Below, one piece after another: positions 1 to 7,853 of a DNA stretch of 64,000 nucleotides. Origin of the DNA: Rhizobium sp. BK251 (GTDB lineage Bacteria; Pseudomonadota; Alphaproteobacteria; Rhizobiales; Rhizobiaceae); contig NZ_SLUQ01000006.1 of the NCBI RefSeq assembly GCF_004345245.1, positions 186,001 through 250,000 of the forward strand. The letters are read 5' to 3'. Position 1 is the first letter of the stretch, and every line of letters starts with the position of its first letter. The position numbers and the translations under genes are program-made. The notes under the pieces are model-generated. The model was not told the origin of the DNA. It did no database searches and saw only the letters and a list, made by a program, of their open reading frames with translations.

Positions 1-2
1 CC

Positions 3-1220
3 GTGAAATCCGTATTTGTGACGAGCGCATCACTTGCGCTTTGCCTCGGTGCGCTCACCGCACCGGCACTTGCCCAGGATGCCGACACCATCAAGATCGG
101 CGTCGTTGCAGCCGAATCCGGCTCTTTCGTTTCCGCCGGCCACACCCTGCCGGCCGGCGTCAGCCTCGCCGTCAAGGAGATCAACGACGCGGGAGGCGTC
201 AAGGTCGGCGACAAGACCTACAAGATCGAGCTTCTGAAGCGCGACGACCGCACCGATATTGCGACCGCCATCGCCGCCACGCAGGAGTTGGTGCGCGACG
301 AGAAGGTCGCGGCGATCTTCGGCTCCGAGAGCCACGACTTCACGCTCGCCATGGCCAAGATCACCCAGCCCGCTAAGGTCATCCATTTCGCCGGCAACAG
401 CACGCTCGCCAAGGTGCTGAACCCGCAATCCGTCGCCGCCGGCGGCGAGAACCACTACCTCTTCCAGTCCGAGCCGCAGGAATTCCAGCGTTCCGGCTCG
501 ACGGCCCGTGGCGTGCTCAGCCTGCTCACGCCTCTCGTCGGCCATCCGCTGAAGAAGTCCGTCGTCATCGTCGGAAACGACGCGACCGGTCAGTTCCTGA
601 CCTCCTATTACGTGAAGGCGCTGAAGGCCGAGGGCCAGGAAGTTCCGGAAGTCATCTCCTATCCGCCTGATACGACCGACTTCTCGCCCTTCCTGACACG
701 CGCCAAGAGCCTCAACCCGGATGTGGTGCACTTCTGGTACAACGGCGACTCGACGCTGACGGCCCTGCCGCAGGCGCTTGAGCTTGGCGTGGCACCCAGC
801 TACTTCCTCTTCGGCGTCGACCCCGGCATCTGGAAGGAGCGCGGGCTTTCGGCCGATGTTCCGGTCGCCATGAGCTGCGTCCCGATCTGCTGGGGTGAAT
901 CCTCGAACGCCAACGCGAAGACCTATTTCACCAACTACTTCGCGGCCGGCGCACCGAAGGGCGTCACTTCGTCGGTCTCGCTCCTCTACTACGACTATGT
1001 CCACTTCCTGGCGGACGCCTGGGAGAAAGCCGGCACGCTCGATCCCGACAAGACGGTCGAGGCGCTGCAAGCCCTCCACCACAAGGGCGTCGTTTCGGAT
1101 GATCTGGCCTTCAATGCCAGCCATCAGGTGACACACGCCACCGAAGTTTGTGCAGCAGCCCCCGGCGGCGACATCTCCTGCGCCATGCAGCAGCCGCCGG
1201 CAGAAGCGCCCGCGGAGTAA
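3..1220 (+). CDS. ABC transporter periplasmic substrate-binding protein, branched-chain amino acid (LivK) type
   Basis: This 405-residue protein binds solute in the periplasm and delivers it to the permease encoded just downstream. Residues 1-24 form a Sec signal peptide ending ALAQ. The mature part opens with IKIGVVAAESGSF, the usual start of the Peripla_BP_6 (LivK/AmiC) fold, and its length is normal for the family. It starts with GTG at position 3; the ribosome-binding site would lie outside the window, so the true start could be further upstream. It leads an operon with two permeases, two ATPases and a LarA racemase. The ligand may therefore be a hydroxyacid rather than an amino acid; that is an inference from context. 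Confidence 0.9.
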   Translation: MKSVFVTSASLALCLGALTAPALAQDADTIKIGVVAAESGSFVSAGHTLPAGVSLAVKEINDAGGVKVGDKTYKIELLKRDDRTDIATAIAATQELVRDEKVAAIFGSESHDFTLAMAKITQPAKVIHFAGNSTLAKVLNPQSVAAGGENHYLFQSEPQEFQRSGSTARGVLSLLTPLVGHPLKKSVVIVGNDATGQFLTSYYVKALKAEGQEVPEVISYPPDTTDFSPFLTRAKSLNPDVVHFWYNGDSTLTALPQALELGVAPSYFLFGVDPGIWKERGLSADVPVAMSCVPICWGESSNANAKTYFTNYFAAGAPKGVTSSVSLLYYDYVHFLADAWEKAGTLDPDKTVEALQALHHKGVVSDDLAFNASHQVTHATEVCAAAPGGDISCAMQQPPAEAPAE

Positions 1221-1247
1221 AACCCGCCCCCTCCTCGAAACGCGGGC

Positions 1248-1343
1248 GTCTCCTCCCGCCGACCGGATCCCTCGCCCGGACGGCGGGAGACCCATGCGGG
1301 GGAGAGCCGTCAACCGAAACCGGGCCGCGTCGCCGCGCGGCCC
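1248..1343 (+). terminator. Two hairpins between the binding-protein and permease genes
   Basis: Within the 144-bp gap are two GC-rich inverted repeats. One has an 11-bp CGGCGGGAGAC arm at 1281-1291 pairing, with a bulge, to 1248-1261. The other has GGGCCGCG at 1322-1329 pairing with CGCGGCCC at 1336-1343. Neither is followed by a T run. Such structures after a binding-protein gene commonly stabilise its mRNA or attenuate readthrough, giving more binding protein than permease. That role is inferred. Confidence 0.45.
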
Positions 1344-1364
1344 GCTCAGCAACGGAAGACAGTC

Positions 1365-2234
1365 GTGGACATTCTCATTCAGCAAATCTTGAACGGCCTT
1401 TCGATTGCCAGCGTCATTACGCTGATCGCGGTCGGCGTTACCCTCATCTTCGGCCTGACCGGCATTATCAACTTCGCCCATGGCGAGTTTCTGATGGTCG
1501 GCAGCATCGTCACCTGGCTTGCCGTCACCGCAGGCGTCAGTTTCTGGCTGGCGCTGGTGCTCGCCGTCCTTGCCGTCGCCTTGATGGGCTTCGCGCTGGA
1601 GCGCGGCCTTTTCCGCTTTACGCTCACGCGGCCCACCAACGGCTTTATCGTTTCACTGGGGCTGATCGTGGTCCTCCAGCACATCGTCATCTTCTTCTGG
1701 GATCCCAACCAGAAGAGCATTCCGCGGCCGCTGACCAGTGTCTGGGAGGTCGCCGGTGTGCGCATCGCCTCGGTGCGCGTCATGGTCATTCTCGTCACCA
1801 TCGCCGTCGTCGCCATGACCTTCATGATGATCACCCGCAGCCGCTACGGCCGCGCGCTGCGCGCCAGCGTCGAGGATCGCGACACGGCCGCCCTCATGGG
1901 CATTCCCGTCCGCCGCTACATCACCGGCGTCTTCGTACTCGGCAGCGCCCTCGCCGGCCTCGGCGGCGCACTTCTCATCGCCCTCTTCCCGATCACCCCG
2001 TTCACCGGCGGCACAATGGTCATGAAAGGCTTTGCGGTGGCGCTGATCGGCGGGCTCGGCAACCTGACGGGTGCCGTCGTCGCCGGCCTCATCCTCGGTA
2101 TCGTCGAGGGCTTCAGTGCCGGCTACGGCTTCTCAGCCTGGACCGACGCCTATTCCTTCGGACTGATGATCCTCGTGCTGCTCTTTCGCCCGCACGGCCT
2201 GTTCGGCGGCACCAGCGGCCCGAAGATGGCTTGA
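1365..2234 (+). CDS. ABC transporter permease, LivH type
   Basis: This inner-membrane permease of 289 residues belongs to the BPD_transp_2 (LivH) family. It has about eight hydrophobic segments. The stretch ITLIAVGVTLIFGLTGIINFAHGE near the N-terminus is the classic LivH signature (GxxNFAHGE). The start is GTG at 1365 behind a GGAAG ribosome-binding site. It forms the membrane channel with the next gene and is energised by the two ATPases downstream. The length is normal for the family and there is no sign of damage. Confidence 0.92.
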   Translation: MDILIQQILNGLSIASVITLIAVGVTLIFGLTGIINFAHGEFLMVGSIVTWLAVTAGVSFWLALVLAVLAVALMGFALERGLFRFTLTRPTNGFIVSLGLIVVLQHIVIFFWDPNQKSIPRPLTSVWEVAGVRIASVRVMVILVTIAVVAMTFMMITRSRYGRALRASVEDRDTAALMGIPVRRYITGVFVLGSALAGLGGALLIALFPITPFTGGTMVMKGFAVALIGGLGNLTGAVVAGLILGIVEGFSAGYGFSAWTDAYSFGLMILVLLFRPHGLFGGTSGPKMA

Positions 2235-2264
2235 GGCAGGAACAGAAATGAAGGCATCGCATCC

Positions 2265-3284
2265 ATGAACAAGCCCATCTCTCCTTTTCAATCGCTGCTG
2301 CCGGCGCTCGTCGTGCTGGTCATCTTCGCCCTCGTGCCGCTCGCCTCGCCGAGCAACCGCATGCTGTCACTGGCAATCTCGGCCGGCATCAACATCGTCG
2401 CGCTCTATGGCCTGTCGGTCCTCTTCGGCCAGACCGGCATCCTCTCGATGGGCCATGCCGCACTCGTCGGCGTCGGCGCCTACGTGGCCGCGATCTTCGC
2501 CCGTGACTACGGCATCGGCTTCTGGGTGGCGCTGCCCCTCGGCGGCGTCCTTGCTGCGATCGCTGCCGCCATCATCGGTGTCCCGTCGCTGCGCGTCTCC
2601 GGCCACCACTTCGTCATCATGACCTTCGCCTTCGGGCAGTTGCTCGCCATCGTGCTGACCAATGGCGGCGACTATACCGGGGCGGCGACCGGCCTCGACC
2701 TGCAGATGCCGGTCGCATTCTTCGGCAGATCCCTCGATAGCGAACTCACCGGCTATTACCTGCTGGTCGTCGCCTTCGTCACGATCAGCGCGGTCGCCAG
2801 CTGGGCGATCATAAACTCGCCCTACGGCAGGACGTTGCGCGCCATCCGCGAGAACGAGAAGCTCGCCATGTCGCTCGGCATCAATGTCGGTCGCCACAAG
2901 ATCGGCGCCTTCGTCGTCAGCGGCATCTTCGCCGGCGTTTCCGGCGTGCTGCTCGCCTATTTCCTGCGCCATATCTCGCCAAGCCAGTTCGCCTCCTTCC
3001 CCTCCATCTACCTGGCTCTGATGGTGATGATCGGCGGCGCCCGCCTGCTGCTCGGGCCGATCGCCGGTGGGGTACTCGTCGCCTTCCTGCCGGAGGTGCT
3101 GAACCTCGATCCGGTGGAATCGCGCATCCTCTACGGCGTCTGCCTGATCGCCGTCATCCTGCTCCTGCCAAACGGCCTTATAGCCGGCCTGATCGACGGT
3201 TGGCGCGCCCTGTTCAAGGCGTCCCACCGCTCGAACGGCGACAAGGATGCTCGTTCTGCCGCCGCGACGGAGGCAGGCCGATGA
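2265..3284 (+). CDS. ABC transporter permease, LivM type
   Basis: This second membrane subunit of 339 residues is of LivM type. It has about nine hydrophobic segments, with GLSVLFGQTGILSMGHAA at residues ~48-65, the LivM equivalent of the LivH NFAHG signature, and a basic cytoplasmic loop (SPYGRTLRAIRENEKLAMSLG). It follows the LivH gene by 30 bp. Its stop overlaps the start of the next ATPase gene by 4 bp (ATGA), so translation of the two is probably coupled. The C-terminal tail is charged and Arg/Asp-rich. Confidence 0.92.
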   Translation: MNKPISPFQSLLPALVVLVIFALVPLASPSNRMLSLAISAGINIVALYGLSVLFGQTGILSMGHAALVGVGAYVAAIFARDYGIGFWVALPLGGVLAAIAAAIIGVPSLRVSGHHFVIMTFAFGQLLAIVLTNGGDYTGAATGLDLQMPVAFFGRSLDSELTGYYLLVVAFVTISAVASWAIINSPYGRTLRAIRENEKLAMSLGINVGRHKIGAFVVSGIFAGVSGVLLAYFLRHISPSQFASFPSIYLALMVMIGGARLLLGPIAGGVLVAFLPEVLNLDPVESRILYGVCLIAVILLLPNGLIAGLIDGWRALFKASHRSNGDKDARSAAATEAGR

Positions 3285-4015
3285 ACGCGATCCTCGACAT
3301 CAAGGGCCTGCGCAAGCAGTTCGGCGGCGTCACGGCGCTTTCCGGCATAGATCTCGCCATCTATGAAGGCGAGATCCTCGGCGTCGTCGGCCCGAACGGC
3401 TCCGGCAAGACGACCCTCTTCAACGTCGTCACCGGCGTCCACAAGCCGACGGCCGGCTCGGTCACCTGGCGCGGCCGTGACATCACCGGCATTCCCGCCC
3501 ATGAGATTTCGCGCACCGGCATCGGCTACACCTTCCAGCAGGCCATGGCCTTTGCCGGTCTGCCGGTGATCGAAAACGTCCGTATCGCCATGGAGCATGC
3601 GCGCCGGCCGAAGCATGCGGTCAATGGCGCTTTTTCCTGGCCGACGCCGGAATCGCTGCTCGATTTCGTCGGCATCCGGCCGCTTGCCAACGAGATGGCC
3701 GGCGTGTTGCCCTTCGGCAATCTTCGGCTGCTCGGGCTCGCGCTGGCCCTCGCCTCACGGCCAACGCTGCTGCTGCTGGACGAGCCGGCCGCGGGGCTGA
3801 ACGACCGGGAGACAGCCGCTCTCGTCCGCCTCGTCGAGCAATTCCCCTCGCACGGCATCAGCGTCTGCGTCATCGACCACGACATGAAGCTGATGCAGAT
3901 GCTCTGCAAGCGGCTCGCCGTCCTCGACTTCGGCTCGAAGATCGCCGACGGGCCGACGAACGACGTGCTCCACGATCCCAAGGTGCTGGAAGTCTATCTC
4001 GGAGGCGAAGTGTGA
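3281..4015 (+). CDS. ABC transporter ATP-binding protein, LivG type
   Basis: This 244-residue ATPase powers the importer. The Walker A motif is GPNGSGKTT and the Walker B motif is LLLLDEPAAGLN. The signature-loop region reads VLPFGNLRLLGLALALA, lacking a textbook LSGGQ: the LSxGxxRxLxxA found in LivG proteins is replaced by LPFGNLRLLGLA. I chose the ATG at 3281 because it overlaps the permease stop as ATGA and begins the conserved MNAILDIKGLRKQFGG. An in-frame upstream ATG exists but encodes unconserved residues. The weak signature motif is worth noting, although the paired LivF subunit has a standard one. Confidence 0.9.
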   Translation: MNAILDIKGLRKQFGGVTALSGIDLAIYEGEILGVVGPNGSGKTTLFNVVTGVHKPTAGSVTWRGRDITGIPAHEISRTGIGYTFQQAMAFAGLPVIENVRIAMEHARRPKHAVNGAFSWPTPESLLDFVGIRPLANEMAGVLPFGNLRLLGLALALASRPTLLLLDEPAAGLNDRETAALVRLVEQFPSHGISVCVIDHDMKLMQMLCKRLAVLDFGSKIADGPTNDVLHDPKVLEVYLGGEV

Positions 4016-4746
4016 CGGCGCTGCTCACCATATCCAACGTCACGACCGGCTACGGCCCGACCATCGTCAACCGCGACGTTTCCTTGACCCTCGACCGGCA
4101 CGAGATCATCACGATCCTCGGGCCGAATGGCGCCGGCAAGTCGACGCTGCTCAGGACCATCGCCGGCCTTGTGAAACCGCGCGCCGGCACCGTCACCTTC
4201 GACGGCGAGACCGTCACCGGCCAGCCGCCGGACGTGATGGCCAAGCGCGGCGTCGTGCTCGTTCCGGAGGGTCGCAAGATCTTCGCGGACATGACGGTGG
4301 AGGAGAACCTCCGCCTCGGCGCCTATGCCCGTACCGACGCGGCGGCCGTCGAGGACGACGTGAAGCGGATGGAAGCCTTCTTCCCGATCCTCGCCACCAA
4401 GCGGCGCGACAAGGGTGGCTCGCTTTCAGGTGGCCAGCAACAGATGCTGGCGATCGCCCGCGGTCTCATGGCGCGGCCGCGCGTGTTGCTGCTGGACGAG
4501 CCCTCACTCGGTCTCTCGCCGCTTCTCGTCAAGGAAATCAAGGCGATCATCCTCGACATCGGCAAGACGTTCGGCGCTTCCGTGCTGCTCGTCGAGCAGA
4601 ATGCCGGCCTTGCGCTCTCCGTTGCCTCCCGCGGTTACCTGATGCAGAATGGCCGCATAGCCATATCGGGGCCGATCGCGGAACTCCGGGACATGTCCCT
4701 GATGCGCGAGCTTTATCTCGGCGGAATCACGGGACAGGCATCATGA
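4012..4746 (+). CDS. ABC transporter ATP-binding protein, LivF type
   Basis: This second ATPase has 244 residues. It has a complete Walker A (GPNGAGKST), signature motif (LSGGQQQMLAIARGL), Walker B (LLLDEPSLGLSP) and the LivF-typical GRKIFADMTVEENL segment. It starts with GTG at 4012, overlapping the LivG stop by 4 bp, and its own stop overlaps the larA start by 4 bp. This tight coupling to a racemase gene is the strongest evidence that transporter and racemase act on the same compound. Confidence 0.93.
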   Translation: MTALLTISNVTTGYGPTIVNRDVSLTLDRHEIITILGPNGAGKSTLLRTIAGLVKPRAGTVTFDGETVTGQPPDVMAKRGVVLVPEGRKIFADMTVEENLRLGAYARTDAAAVEDDVKRMEAFFPILATKRRDKGGSLSGGQQQMLAIARGLMARPRVLLLDEPSLGLSPLLVKEIKAIILDIGKTFGASVLLVEQNAGLALSVASRGYLMQNGRIAISGPIAELRDMSLMRELYLGGITGQAS

Positions 4747-6032
4747 CGGACGACATCGCGATTTCCTATGGCCGCGGCCATCTCCCCTTGCGCCTCCCGG
4801 CCTCGGCAGTGCCGACCATCGTGCGCAAGCGCCAGCTGTCGAAGCTGCGCGATCCGAAGGCCGCACTTCTTGCCGCCTTCGCCGATCCTGTCGCCTCGCA
4901 ACCGCTGGCCAAACTGGCCACGGGTCCGAAGAGCGCCTGTATCCTGATCTGTGACATCACGCGACCGGTGCCGAACGGGCTCTTCCTGCGACCGATGATC
5001 GAGACGATGATCGCCTCCGGCATTCCCAGGGAGAACATCTCGGTGCTCGTCGCCACCGGCCTCCATCGCCCCAACCTCGGCGACGAACTCGCCGAACTCG
5101 TCGGCGATCCCTGGATACTTGCGAATGTCCGCGTCGAGAACCACTATGCCCGCGACGAGGAAGCCCATGTCGACCTCGGCCGCACGCCGACGCGCGGCAC
5201 GCCGGTCAAGCTTGATCGCCTCTTCGTCGAGGCCGATCTCAGGATCGCGACCGGCCTTGTCGAACCGCACTTCATGGCCGGCTGGTCGGGCGGGCGCAAG
5301 GTGATAGCACCCGGCGTTGCCCATCACGAGACGATCCGCACCTTCCATTCCGCCCGCTTCATGGAGGATCCGCTTGCCGTCCAGTGCAACCTTGTCGGCA
5401 ACCCGCTGCATGAGGAGCAATTGCAGATCGTCAAGATGCTCGGCGAAGTCTATGCGCTGAACACGGTTTTGGACGAGGACCGCGACCTCGTCTGCATCAC
5501 CTTCGGCGAGATCATAGCCAGCCATCAGGCCGCCGTCGATTTCGTCAGCGGCGCAACGCAGGTCGGCCTGCCCCGACGCTTCTCGACCGTGGTCACCTCG
5601 TCAGCCGGCTATCCGCTCGACAAGACCTACTACCAGACGATCAAGGGCATGGTGACGCCGCTCGATATCCTGGCACCCGGCGGCACGCTGATCATCGCCT
5701 CGGAATGCTCGGAAGGCTTCGGATCGGCCGAGTTCCGCGAGGCGCAGGCAAAACTTGTGGAGCTCGGGCCGGAGCGCTTCCTCGCAACGCTGACGGCGAA
5801 GTCGCTCGCCGAGATCGACGAATGGCAAACGGAAATGCAGCTGAAGCCGATGCGCGCCGGAAGGGTGGAACTCTACACGACGGGACTTGCCGGCGATGAC
5901 CGGCGACTGACGGGTGTCAACCTCGTCGATGACCTTTCGGCGGCCATCGAAAACAGCATACGGCGGAGCGGGGATCCCGCCGTCGCTGTCATTCCGGAGG
6001 GGCCTTATGTCATTCCGCGCCTCGCCGCGTAG
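4743..6032 (+). CDS. larA: LarA-family nickel-dependent 2-hydroxyacid racemase/epimerase
   Basis: This 429-residue cytoplasmic enzyme is homologous to lactate racemase LarA (DUF2088 plus C-terminal domain). LarA uses the nickel-pincer cofactor to move a hydride at C2 of a 2-hydroxyacid. Its catalytic residues are all visible: His108 in VATGLHRP, His176 and Lys186 in EPHFMAGWSGGRK, and His202 in TFHSARF. These match His108, His174, Lys184 and His200 of the Lactobacillus plantarum enzyme. Cofactor genes larC, larE and larB lie 1.8-4.6 kb downstream. LarA relatives act on lactate, malate, phenyllactate, 2-hydroxyglutarate or gluconate, so the substrate here is open. The importer upstream and the beta-hydroxyacid dehydrogenase downstream suggest a dedicated catabolic use. 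Confidence 0.9.
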   Translation: MTDDIAISYGRGHLPLRLPASAVPTIVRKRQLSKLRDPKAALLAAFADPVASQPLAKLATGPKSACILICDITRPVPNGLFLRPMIETMIASGIPRENISVLVATGLHRPNLGDELAELVGDPWILANVRVENHYARDEEAHVDLGRTPTRGTPVKLDRLFVEADLRIATGLVEPHFMAGWSGGRKVIAPGVAHHETIRTFHSARFMEDPLAVQCNLVGNPLHEEQLQIVKMLGEVYALNTVLDEDRDLVCITFGEIIASHQAAVDFVSGATQVGLPRRFSTVVTSSAGYPLDKTYYQTIKGMVTPLDILAPGGTLIIASECSEGFGSAEFREAQAKLVELGPERFLATLTAKSLAEIDEWQTEMQLKPMRAGRVELYTTGLAGDDRRLTGVNLVDDLSAAIENSIRRSGDPAVAVIPEGPYVIPRLAA

Positions 6033-6036
6033 TCGG

Positions 6037-6789
6037 TCAGCCGCCCGTGTGACCGGTCCGTTCCCTGAGTTCGGCAAAGCGCGCCGCGCTCTTCATCAGG
6101 TGTTCGCGCAGCTTGCGACGCGCGGCATTCGGATCCTGTTCGCGGATTGCGGTGAAGATGGCACGATGCTCACGCCGCATGCGCCCCATGTGCTGCGCCC
6201 GCTCGCCCGGCCCCATCGTTTCGAAATGCGCCCATTGGCGCGGAATCATGGCGGCTCCGAAGGCATCGATCAGCCGCGCATAATAGGAATTGTGCGTGGC
6301 GACAAGGATCGTCCGATGGAAGGCGAAATCCTCCTCGCTTCCCGTGCCGCCCGCAAGGATCGAGGCGTCGAGCGCATCGAGCTTGGCTTCCATCCGCGCC
6401 AGGTCTTCGTCGGTGCGCCGCAGCGCGGCAAGCCCAGCGGCCTCGACCTCGATGCCCATGCGCAGTTCAAGCACGCTCAGCACCTCCTCGATCGATTCGA
6501 GATCGGTCGGCACGATGGCGAAGGAGCGTGGCGCCGGGTCGCTGGACACGAATGCGCCGAGACCCTGGCGTGTCGTGATCAGGCCCTTGGCGCGCAACGC
6601 CGCCAGCGCCTCGCGCACCACCGTGCGGCTGACGCCGGTCGCCGCCATGATCGCCTGCTCGGTCGGCAGCCGCTGGCCGGGCGCAAGATCGCCCGATTCA
6701 ATCTGCGCGATCAATGTGTCGACGAGACCGCTTCGCAGGTTCGGCGTCTGCTGGATCGCGTTGAAAAGCGAGTTTTCCTTTTCCGTCAT
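6037..6789 (-). CDS. FadR-type GntR-family transcriptional regulator
   Basis: This 250-residue repressor/activator has an N-terminal GntR winged helix (residues ~15-80, with LPTEQAIMAATGVSRTVVREALAALRAKGLI). Its C-terminal FCD ligand domain contains the metal-binding histidines expected for organic-acid sensors, in DFAFHRTILVATHNSYY and MRREHRAIF. It lies convergent to larA (4-bp gap) and divergent from the dehydrogenase gene. It probably controls the liv-lar unit in response to the imported acid. FCD regulators usually sense carboxylates, which fits a hydroxyacid pathway. Confidence 0.9.
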   Translation of the reverse strand: MTEKENSLFNAIQQTPNLRSGLVDTLIAQIESGDLAPGQRLPTEQAIMAATGVSRTVVREALAALRAKGLITTRQGLGAFVSSDPAPRSFAIVPTDLESIEEVLSVLELRMGIEVEAAGLAALRRTDEDLARMEAKLDALDASILAGGTGSEEDFAFHRTILVATHNSYYARLIDAFGAAMIPRQWAHFETMGPGERAQHMGRMRREHRAIFTAIREQDPNAARRKLREHLMKSAARFAELRERTGHTGG

Positions 6790-6818
6790 CGACTTTTACA
6801 ACCTTGCATGCATGGGCC

Positions 6819-6832
6819 GTGGGCATTCCCAC
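6819..6832. promoter_or_regulatory. Candidate operator for the FadR-type regulator
   Basis: A perfect 14-bp inverted repeat, GTGGGCATTCCCAC, sits in the 125-bp divergent gap between the regulator and the dehydrogenase gene. It lies within a wider imperfect CATGG...CCATG dyad. Position and symmetry fit an autoregulatory GntR operator. Binding by this regulator is inferred. Confidence 0.45.
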
Positions 6833-6914
6833 CATGCTTTTGCTATCGCAATACGGGCAGAAAAGCAAAGCAGGCACCGGACGGTGCGAAGCCAATCCAG
6901 GGAGGAAGCATAGC

Positions 6915-7841
6915 ATGAAGGAACGCATCGGGTTCATCGGGATCGGCAGCATGGGTTCCGGCATGGCCGCCAATCTGCTCGCAAAAGGCTGGCCGCTGAC
7001 GGTACTTGCCCATCGTAGGCGCGAAGCCGTCGATCAGCTGGTCCGTGCCGGCGCGGCGGAGGCGAAGAGCGCCCGCGAGTTGGCGCTCGCCAGCGACATC
7101 GTCGTGCTTTGCGTTACCGGCTCTCCGCAGGTGGAACAGGCGATCAAAGGGCCGGAGGGACTGGCCTCTGCCGGCAAGCCGCTCTTCATCATCGATTGCT
7201 CCACGTCGAACCCGCCGGTCACCATTCAGCTCGCCGGCGAGTTGCAGCCGGCCGGCATCACCCTGATCGACGCGCCGCTCGCGCGCACTCCCAAGGAAGC
7301 GGCCGAAGGCAAGCTCGACGTCATGGCGGGCGGCTCGGCCGAAGATTTCGCGCGGGCGAAGCCGGTGCTCGAGGCCTTCGCCGCGCGTATCATCCACACC
7401 GGCCCCGTCGGCAGCGGGCACACGATGAAGCTCCTCAACAACTTCGTCTCCATGGGCTATTCGGCGATCTATTCCGAAGCGCTGATGCTCGGCGCCAAGG
7501 CGGGGCTTACCCCACAGGTCTTCGACAGCGTCATCCGCGGCAGCCGCATGGATTGCGGCTTCTACCAGGCCTTCTTCGAGTTCGTCCTGAACCGCAACGA
7601 GAACGCCCAGCGCTTCGCCATGGTCAATGCGCTGAAGGACATGTCCTATCTCGCCTCCTTCGCACAGGCCGCAAGCGTCGCCAACCCGGTCGGCGCGGCG
7701 GTGCGCAACAGCTTTGCGAGCGCCGTGGCAAACGGCAAGGGCGAGGCTTTCGTGCCGGCACTTTCCGATGTCATCGCCGAGCTGAATGGCGTATCACTGG
7801 CCGTCCCGGCGCAGCAGCCGACTGCCGCTGCGACCGCCTGA
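6915..7841 (+). CDS. NAD(P)-dependent beta-hydroxyacid dehydrogenase (3-hydroxyisobutyrate dehydrogenase / tartronate-semialdehyde reductase family)
   Basis: This 308-residue cytosolic oxidoreductase has an N-terminal Rossmann fold starting IGFIGIGSMGSGMAANLL. The substrate loop DAPLARTPKEAAEGKLDVMAGG (canonical DAPVSGG) and catalytic Lys in GHTMKLLNNF are also present. I chose the ATG at 6915, directly behind GGAGGAAG; an upstream in-frame ATG lacks a ribosome-binding site. It sits between larA and larC, so it may process the epimer made by LarA. The divergence of the substrate loop from DAPVSGG may mean an unusual substrate. Confidence 0.88.
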   Translation: MKERIGFIGIGSMGSGMAANLLAKGWPLTVLAHRRREAVDQLVRAGAAEAKSARELALASDIVVLCVTGSPQVEQAIKGPEGLASAGKPLFIIDCSTSNPPVTIQLAGELQPAGITLIDAPLARTPKEAAEGKLDVMAGGSAEDFARAKPVLEAFAARIIHTGPVGSGHTMKLLNNFVSMGYSAIYSEALMLGAKAGLTPQVFDSVIRGSRMDCGFYQAFFEFVLNRNENAQRFAMVNALKDMSYLASFAQAASVANPVGAAVRNSFASAVANGKGEAFVPALSDVIAELNGVSLAVPAQQPTAAATA

Positions 7842-7853
7842 CAGAAGGCAAGC

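Noticed and set aside
30..1481. 483-residue minus-strand frame opposite the binding-protein gene
   Set aside because: It runs across a gene boundary and two hairpins, and has no recognisable motif.
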